Assembly: GCA_916048095.2 (NCBI GenBank)
Contig: OU696574.1
Span: forward strand, 10,098,087 to 10,162,086
DNA from: Sacculina carcini
Lineage: Eukaryota > Arthropoda > Thecostraca > Sacculinidae
Length of the DNA stretch: 64,000 bases
Reading direction: 5' to 3'
Shown here: positions 47,894-57,700 of the stretch, piece after piece
Position numbering within the stretch: the first letter of the stretch is position 1
Layout of the letters: each line of letters starts with the position of its first letter
The notes under the pieces: generated by a model
The model's database searches: none
What the model saw: the letters and a program-made list of their open reading frames with translations, nothing else
Told to the model about the DNA's origin: nothing
Made by a program: the position numbers and the translations under genes

Positions 47894-50800
47894 TACATAC
47901 ATACTTACGCACAAGCACACTCAAATAGTTGGTTGTTTTGATGTTAAACGCAGACCTTATGACCGGTAGGAAGACGCATGGGAATTCAACGTGTCTCGTC
48001 TACAACGGATAACGGCACTTGCGGAATGAGCAAGCGGCAAGCAGAGGCGCACGTAGGACAACAAGAAGTTGGAGTCAAGTTTTGTGATAAAATCCCCATG
48101 TCAATGCAGTCAGAGATTCAAATCTGCATGTCTCACCATACCCATTTCTTACCCTGCAGGTTTTGGCCCCATATACACTGCGCCTGTATTCGCTCTTGGC
48201 GGTCTAGAGGCACGACGCAAACACATGGCGACAAAATAAGCCATCGCGAGAGGACTGTGTGAAAAACACGTCGAGCGACTGTTGTCAAACCACATTGAGC
48301 AGCCGGTAAATTTGGGTGGCTGTGAAGGGTAGGCCAGAAAGTGAGAGTGTGGTAGTGAAAGTGGCATTTGAATCTCAAGTGTAAAGATCAAGTGGAACTG
48401 CAAGATGCTGATATCATTCAGCTTGTGGTCTTGCATCCTGTTGGCGAGCGGCGCTGGGATTCTACACGCTCAAGAACATGCCGAAGGTAAGGGAGAAAGT
48501 CTTGGATTTGTCGACAAATATATTTGTTTTTAAATACATAAAAACATAGTAATTTTGAAGCAAACGTATCTGCACAAATTAGCATTAGGCTTAGTATCAA
48601 ATTGCGTATACTTTCATAAAAAATTATTTGCGTTTTTTTTTATTTAAAAAAAAAATTCATTGACAGGTCAAAAACTCTAGTGCTTCAATTGTTCCGCTTA
48701 TGCTCCATATTACAATGATGAAATAATTTAATATTTCCTCCTATTTTTCTATTTTTTTAATTTCTATGTTTTCGTTATAGTGTACAATGCAAGAGCAGTG
48801 GTAGTCAATGGAACATTGGTGGTGTTTGTGAAGAACTCGGCCATTGCCAATACTACCATCCAGCAAGTTGACCAAGTCATAAGCCAGGCTCATAGTCGGA
48901 CCATTTTTGTCAGACCAACTAACAGTTCAGCTATTAGCATCAATGCTGATGAGGAGAACAGGCAGTCCTCTGAGGAACCTGCTGCCAACAACGAAACGAT
49001 CACCGGGAATCAAGAAACAGCAAACATTACCGTGGAAGAAGACGAAAACGTTGTTGGCTCCGATACGAACATCGCTGTTTCGAATGATAACCTGGAAAGC
49101 TCCCAAGATGAAGAGCCAGTTGACGTAGAGAGCGGTGAGGATAGCACAGTCACTGTACGAGCCGATGTTGAAGCAACAACAGTGAAACAAATGGAGACAA
49201 CCAGTGCCAATGCATCAAGTGAATTCACCATGACCTCCTTGCATACCGTGCCGATTACATCCACAGTAGAAGCAGATTCAACTGAACAGTCGACGACAAT
49301 TCAGCCACCGGAAAGCACGCAGCCGAATACAGACACCGAGGAAAATGAAGCCTTGAAAGCTATTGCACAACTGATAGATAACTTCATCGGCCCGCTGCAG
49401 AATGCGGAAAACTCCGGTCGCACAAACATCGATCCGATGTCTTTGACGGCTTCTGACAGTCAAGCGTTTCCATCAAGCTCAGCCACGCTGCTGCCGCCTT
49501 TACTGGGAACATCAGTGCTTCAGCGGGGAAAGCAGCGTTTGCGCCACACACTGGTCGCTCTAGTCGAGATTGCCGGAGCTGCTCTGCGAAGAATCGATCG
49601 ACTCGATGGAGTTGCGGATCCACTGCTCAGCCTCATCAATCGAACCTCTCTTCTGCCACCAAGTTCATCAGTTACGCCTGTAACCAGCACTTCGACAACC
49701 TCCACGAGCACAGCCACATCGACAACACTAGCGACCACCACCGAGCCGGATATCCTGGCCAGCGGTGTTGCCGCCATTTCAGCATTGGCCGGCACAGAAG
49801 AGCCTCGTGATTGTGTGTTCTGGGTGGAGACGGGCGACTGTGAGTGTCGCCAGCACCAGTGCACTCATTGGAACAGATACGTGCAAAGAACGTGTCAGAA
49901 CCGCTGCAAACAAGGTCAGTGAACCGTCTATGTCTCACTACACAGGGGGCTAGTGATTCGTTACTATTAGCCCCTGTCCACCCAGCAGTAAATGGTACCA
50001 GATATCAGTTATGTGTTGTGTCATGCATTCTGGGGAGATGGCCCTCTCTAATACGTATTCAGTCCTTGTGTCTCCATAGCGTGGAGAGGGTCGGCTCTGC
50101 GGTGGCAGCGAGCTGCATATAGGGCACAACTGTGTGTTCATAAGCTTCGGCTTCTTCGCGTGTAGCAGCTGTCACTTGAGGCGTTTAACCTTTAACCTTC
50201 CATATCTTACCGACTTGACGTGCACGTTCTCAAATGCAATATAAACAAATGTCAAATGATTGAATGATCATAGACCAATTCCACCTTATGATTGCCCAAT
50301 CTGATTTAGTCAATATACTTTTAAATATTTTAACATTATAGCGATCATTTCACTTTAGGCTTGAAATCTTCAGTAAAAAAGCGTACTTTTTCAATTGATT
50401 GATACCTAGCATCAAGTGCGTTAGCATAATTGACGTCGCCCGATACCGAATCATGTCATAAACATATCATATATGAATCTGCCTTCCACTACAAGGCACG
50501 CTCATTTACGCCAATATCATCTCAATGCTTGAGCCTTATTGGACACAGCCTGAGTGCGCCGCTGATCCGAATCTGTAGCAAGACGGCAAAGAGTAAATCA
50601 ATCAGACTTCTTGACAGCCGATAATCAATGCTGATCCGACAAGATAACCTCGGTGCCAATATGTTAGCGCGCACTGGGCTCTCCCGAATCCTCAGTGTTA
50701 AGTTCAGACGCCATTGTCATTGATTTATATATTCAACAAGCTTCCCCAATCAATCGTGTCAATTGCTGGGTCAATTATTCGGCTTTTAATACCTGACATT

Positions 50801-51834
50801 TACTGGCGGATCCAGAGGGGGGCTCAGGGGGCTCAAGCTCCCCAAACTGTTTCCATCAACTCCTCATAACCAAGAGGTTCACTAAAAGAGATAAAAAATA
50901 TCTTTCTGTAGAATTTGTTGATATAAGCATTATCGCAAAGCATATTCGCACAATATTGTGTGTGTAAATGTGTGTATATATCATTGAAAAATGCCCCAAG
51001 TCATGACCTTCACACGCAGCCTAGTCACTCATACATAATTCAGTCACCCCAAAATTGCACTCTGGATCCGCCACTGCTTAATTTTTTGATATACGAACCA
51101 CTTCAGTAGTCTGACTGCCTGCTATAGCGTAGGTCTCAAATTATGCCGACGTTAAATTCTTCACTTGTGTATATTCAACAACACACAATGACTCTGGCTA
51201 GGTTCAATCGAATTATTCCACCTGGCTGACCGATGTGGAGCTCCACCAGTTGATCATTGATCCCAACATTGACTTTTGGTGGATGTTCTATATTTTGGCT
51301 TTCTTTTCCTTTTCTTTCTTGCGAGCAGCTGCCACCAGTACGGACGCGCGAGCTATGCAGCTGTCCACGCTGCGTGCCTGCCGGCAGCTGAGCTGGCAAG
51401 TGGCCAACAGCTGCGGTCGTCCGGGCAGCTACTCGCCGCATCCACGTCACTGCGGCTGCTACTTCCACTGCGATACCAGCGGCCAACGTCGACTGCTGGC
51501 CTGCTCGGCCGGCCTGCATTTTGACCAGCGCTACGGCACCGACAATTGCGTCCAGCCGCTCAACGCCGGCTGTCCGTTGACGGACGACGCCGGATACGGC
51601 GACTATTGACTCGCATGCGACGAACGTCATACCCACTCGCACACACATACATACACATACATACACATACACACACACACACACATACACGAATGCGTGT
51701 ATGTGTGGTACACATCGTCATGTCGCGCGATCAAAATATATACACGAATCAAAAGTACGTCACAATGAGCTGCATTTGTTCGCTCTTTGGTCGCTTCAAT
51801 CTCTTCATCTGCCATTGAGCATGCCATTGTGCGT

Positions 51835-51873
<39 letters not shown>

Positions 51874-54151
51874 CAGTGCTGGTAATTTTATGTTCATCTG
51901 GGTAGACTTGTTTTAGTGCATGAAAATTGCGTCTGTTGATGTTGGCGAGCTTGAATACAATGACCATCCTCGTACAATAGGTGTGTGTGTGTGTGAGTCC
52001 GGACCTGGAAGGCAACACTAGCGGTGTCTGAGACTGGAGCACAAAGTTGACGGGCTTGAGAACAGGCTCGAGAGCTGCCCAAACTGGTGGTGAGCGTGCA
52101 GGGAGAATGCGACAGATCTCGCTCTGATACGGTCAGACCAACTAGCGACTATACATCACACAAACACACATACACACATATATCATGTATAAAAATATGT
52201 ATAGATATTAATAAAATAAACATGTAGAAATAATTGACAGGCAGGAACAAAACTGATACTTTGGACTCCCTGGACTCCGTGGTGCAGTGGTAGCACACCC
52301 GCCTCACAAGCGGTAGGTGCGTGGTTCGAATCCCGTTGGAGGATAATTTCATTGTGCGAATTCTATAATCCAACAGCCCTTGTCCACCCAGCAGTAAATA
52401 GTACCAGATATCAGTCATGTGTTGTGCCATGCATTCTGGGCCGGTGGTACTCTCTAATGCGTCTTCCTTCTTTGTGGCGCCATATAGTGGAGAGGGTCGG
52501 TTCTGCGTTGACAGCGAGCTGCACGGGACACACCTGTGTGTGTACATAAGCTTCGACTTCTTCCCGTGTAGCAGCTGTCACTTGAGGTCAAATGGGATGA
52601 AAAGCATAGCAGACGTCAAAGCCAAAAATTGAAGAGAGCCAGAGGCAGAAAGAATCTGAAAACAATTAGCACCCCTTATGATGAATACATTATTGAAATG
52701 GTTTGAGTTGTGAAACCATAAGTGCCGTGAATATGAGATCATTCAAGAGGGAATCGATACACTTACCGTAAACACAATTAGGTGACTGAGTACATCACAC
52801 ATACACATACCCACGACCATGCTAATATATGTGAAAAGGCAAGAAATCGAAATCTCAATTACATTAAGTTTTTGAACATTTAAATGTCCTTGGAACAACA
52901 ATCCAATTGTATAAATGATCTCCTATCGCCTGTCATCGTGTTTGGGAGTGCAACGAGACGCCATCATTCCTTTCATGACGTGTTCTGTCATGTATCACGG
53001 CCGCAATTCGCTGGTATGTCCCTTGACAAAAGCGTTTGTAATTCTCTCCTTACATCAGTGGCGGCGCCAGGATTTTCTTGGAGGGGGGGGCTAAAAAAGC
53101 CAAGTGAAAAGATGCTGGGCTTGCCGAAACATGAGGAACTACACTCGAAATGTTCATGTCAAGGTTGTTTGGGAAAAGGACTTAGGGGGGGGGGGGGGCT
53201 TGGCAGAGTATTGGGTAGGCTTCATGCCCTCCAAACCTCCTAGGAGACGCCACTGCCTTACACACACACACACAAACGCTGACGCACAGCTTACCTGTGG
53301 TGGTATGCAATTGTCGTTGGAAACGGCACACTCAAGGCCACGAGCACAACCACCGCAATCGTTGCTGTTGTGTATATGGCTGCACTCTAGGTCGTGTTGG
53401 TGAGCGTACCAACAACGCTTGCTATCAGAATGCACGGTCGCATCGACCTCCACATCTTGAACAGGTTTTGCAGTTGCCGAATGCTCGCAGTCTGCCGCGT
53501 CTTGCCTTGTCCTGTCCTGGTCGCCGCCCGCACACAGATCTTCAACAATCGCAGCGTCGTCTGAGACAACGACGGCGCGCTCGGCAGGCAGAGCAATGTT
53601 GTCATCAGCGGTCGCACTCTGAACGACGGCTGTGGCAGTGGTGCTAGTCGGGTTTGTGGTGGCCACTGGACCCGACACAGCTGCGGCCTAAAATGCACAA
53701 ACAGCAGAAGATATCATCGATATAGTGTGTTCACAGTGTCTTGACTGGTAACACAGCGCGAAATTCAAGTGCAATGCGATTTTTATATATATTTCATATG
53801 CTTCACCTGTACTCACCTATTTGTACTCAGCTCTTTGTTTACCACAGGAGATGAGCTATGCTCGTGCTGTCTTGTCTCCAACCCAGTCTCTAACCTATCT
53901 TCCTTGAGATTCCTAGTATTTCACACTATCCAGTCTTTCTTTAAATGTTCCTACGCTATCAGCTCCTACAATATCCTCATCTAACTGATTCCAGACCTGT
54001 GTGTACTTGCCTGTGCAGAGTGATTGACGGTATGTGTGTGTATGTGTGTGTGTTCTTGTATGTGTGTGTGTGTGTTTTCGTAGACATGTCTCATCTAATA
54101 TACATTGCAAGTGGCCATTGGATTATATGCTGTCTTAATCTTACCCTTAAT

Positions 54152-54223
<72 letters not shown>

Positions 54224-54370
54224 TGTGTGTGTCCGCCTTATTGTTTTTAATTAATGACATTCATCTTGGATTTTCATTTACCCGGATTTTCATTTAGCTC
54301 TGGTACATTGTCGCTGGTGTATGCGGCGGATATATTGCGCCGCATATGCTGTCTTAATCTTACCCTTAAT

Positions 54371-54466
<96 letters not shown>

Positions 54467-54763
54467 AGTCACTACCTGTACCAATATCAATATTAATTGG
54501 AAACATGCAATAACTCGTATCTCACTAACTCTTTCTCCAGACATCAGGGGCGGCGTTAGGATTGTTCTAGTGGTGGTGGTCTGAGGGGAGAGGAAGTTGA
54601 GGAAAAATGACGAACTACACTCGAAATGCTCATGGCTAGGATTTTTGGAGAGAGTCAGGGGGAGTTTGAAACCATTTTTGGGGGATTCAACACCTCTAGG
54701 CCCCTCTTGGCGCCGCCACTGCCACACCTTTTGACTGAAGCTCTCATAAGACGGGTAACAATG

Positions 54764-54794
<31 letters not shown>

Positions 54795-57700
54795 TATATA
54801 GTTATATATAGTTGGGTAGAACGGGGTTCGCCTTGGAAATGGCATTCCAGATAGAGGAAGAATGACAAGTATGCACTATGTGATAGCGAAGCTGCGTGTG
54901 GCGTGATGAGTGAGTGTTGTGTTTGGAAAAATGCTGAATGCAAGCGTTATTGAGTTGAGTGGACTCATAGCATCAATCACTGAATACACCAAAGAGGATA
55001 CAAGATGTCAGGATGACGGGGCATAAGAAACCTGCAGGTTTGTACTGCGCTTTTCTAACATACACAATCTACAATAACATATGGAACATATACAACTGAA
55101 AAAGAAAAAGAAAACCTTTGCATCATGTCACGCTGTTCAGATGTTCCCATACGCATCAGCAACACTGTATATCACTGATAACTTTCAATAAACTGAGCGC
55201 TTACTCTTTATTCTTTGAAAGACAGTTTATTCATATGCTTGCCTATTTATTAATATATTTGTCCGATTTTTTACTGCTGCTTGTCAACTACGAATATGAA
55301 TATTTTCATCTTTTTCCTTCAATCTTCTATAGATTAAAATGAATTCTATCACAAATTAGCTGTTTCGTTTAAAATAGACAAACAATTTTGTCGAATATGG
55401 TGATAGGGAGCTGCTCGTAACTGTTCGAGATAGTGTGCATTAACAAACATACATGCCGTTAGCAAATTGAATGATATTGAATGATAATCGGATAAATAAT
55501 ACATACATGTATAGAGTGTATAGTTATAAATATAGACTGTTGAATAATTATGTGAAATCCAAGTGACTAGACCTGTCCATTGACCAGAGCCGATGTTCGG
55601 CGATTTTCGCACTCGATAAGGGCTCTCAGCGAAGCAAAGGTGTGCAGTTGTGTCGCTGTTTCGTCCAGAACACCTACAGCAGCAACACCAGAAAGCTCAC
55701 TTGTAAACCCCAGCGAGGAAAATCATTGGGGCCTCCGTGATAAATCAGACATCACTATAATAGAGGTACGACTTTGGGAGAATGCAGTTACGAGCGGCCT
55801 ATCGTTCTCCTGGGACATTTACGTTTACATTTACGTTATATTTACTTGTATGCCCTAGTTTATGATAAATTTCAATATCATGCGTGAGGCAATGGGGCTC
55901 TCAACACTCGCCCCCCGGTCGGGGGTGCTGAGGGCGGTTGCTACGACTCTGGGTTGAATGCTAGTGAAATGAGCTTAATGTTATATTTTCATAATAGCTT
56001 TAGTATGAAGCCCACTCTTGACATTTTCAATGATGTCACGGGCTAGGAAGCCAAACTATGACCACATCACTGGCGGATCCAGAGGGGGACTCAGGGGGCT
56101 GAAGCCACCCAAAATGTTTCCATCAACTCCTCATAACAAGGACATTAACTAAAAGAGGTCAAGAAAAATAGTTTTCTGTGGAATTTGTTGATATAAGCAT
56201 TATCGCAAATACGTTGCATAATAATGCATGTACATGACTGATCGCCTCCAAAATTCAGCCTCTCAAAATTTATTCAACCCCTCCCTCTGCACTCTGGATC
56301 CGCCACTGTATCACACGTCAAGTGGTGTCCACGGCATGAAATCATGATACGTGTATATGTAGCCTCAATTAGCCAGCCACTGGGATCATGACCCACCAGA
56401 CGAATAAGCATATATGTATAGAAGCATGGAGTTATCTGTAACATGCATTGCGACCGCGTTTGCTAGTATGTCTGGCTGAAAAACTGGTGCTGACCACAGC
56501 GTGTTAGTTACATTTGAAGCAGAGAAAAATGACTTTGATCCCCTAGATCAGGGGTTCTTAACCGGGGGTAGTCATTTGGGTTAGTCCATTGGGGGTATGG
56601 GACTCGATTTCTGGGTACTTGCGTAAATTATGAATAGCTTATAAATAATGAAATTATCAATGGTAAAGTTTTACTAGTCATGCGTATCTAAAGTACAATA
56701 AATTCAAGCAATTAAGACACTCGTGGATTTGGAAACATAATGGAAAATAATAGGATAGGTGTTGATTACTTGAACAGTCAAGTAAAGGGGGTATGGGACC
56801 ATATTCGGTATTGACCATATTCAATCCATTGGGGGGTAGGGAATAATCAAAAGGTTAAGCACCCCTGCTCTAGACGGAATATTATCGATCTTTGCCTTTC
56901 GATCATGCCTTTGCACTTTTTCCTTCATTTGATATTTACTTCTTATATTGATCTCCCATTAGCACATGAGTATAGGAAACTACACTGTCAAGATATTATC
57001 GCGTAGATTTTGTATATCTGTGAATGATTGTGCGTCCGCGTCTGATGTTGTTGATTACGACTGACCACGGTGCAGAGGATCTAAGGAATGCAACATCAGT
57101 TGCAGCAGACCTTGACGAAAGTTGTAGTTGGCTTGCTGACTCTGTCGGCTTTTGGCACCGTGCAAAACCTGCGCCAAAAAAAGATTGCAACACTTCGGAA
57201 CAGGCAAACGAACATTTCCGGCTGTGTTACCTAGCAATAACGGATGCAGATATCGCTAAAGCGGAGGGCAAGTATATAAATATAATAAGGATGTCATACA
57301 TGTCATACATACATGATGACCAGTGGTTCTCAACCTTATTGGAATTACAGAACCCCACAAGTTCCATGCATGCATTCATCGAACCCTTCGTGTTTGAGGT
57401 ATTATAGCAAAGTAACAAATCACGTACGATTAAGACAGTCACACAAGTAGGCTACTACTGAGTGGACCGAGTTGCTTGCAGCACAGATATCAAGGCCAAG
57501 CGATGTGGCGTGATTAACTGCAACCAATGATGACCAAGCAGAATGTGTTATCACGAATCATACGGGGTGGGTGAACCAAACGGCCGAACCACTGAAACTG
57601 ACTCACCGAACCCTTGTGGCTCGATCGAACCCAGGTTAAGAACCATTGTTCTGGACAATACATACATCTATGCCTCATATTCCAGGCCAGTGGTTCTCAA

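Noticed and set aside
51175..51690. 171-codon minus-strand frame over 51.2-51.7 kb
   Set aside because: It is antisense to exon 3 of paralogue 3, which has the conserved cysteine module, and its ends run into CA-repeat peptide.
55580..55858. 92-codon plus-strand frame near 55.6 kb
   Set aside because: No recognisable domain, and it ends in low-complexity I-Y-V-Y; not supported as a gene.
57024..57407. 127-codon plus-strand frame starting near 57.0 kb
   Set aside because: Part of it is non-repetitive and looks superficially protein-like, but the end runs into a hAT-like MITE, and no motif, splice partner or homologue was recognisable.
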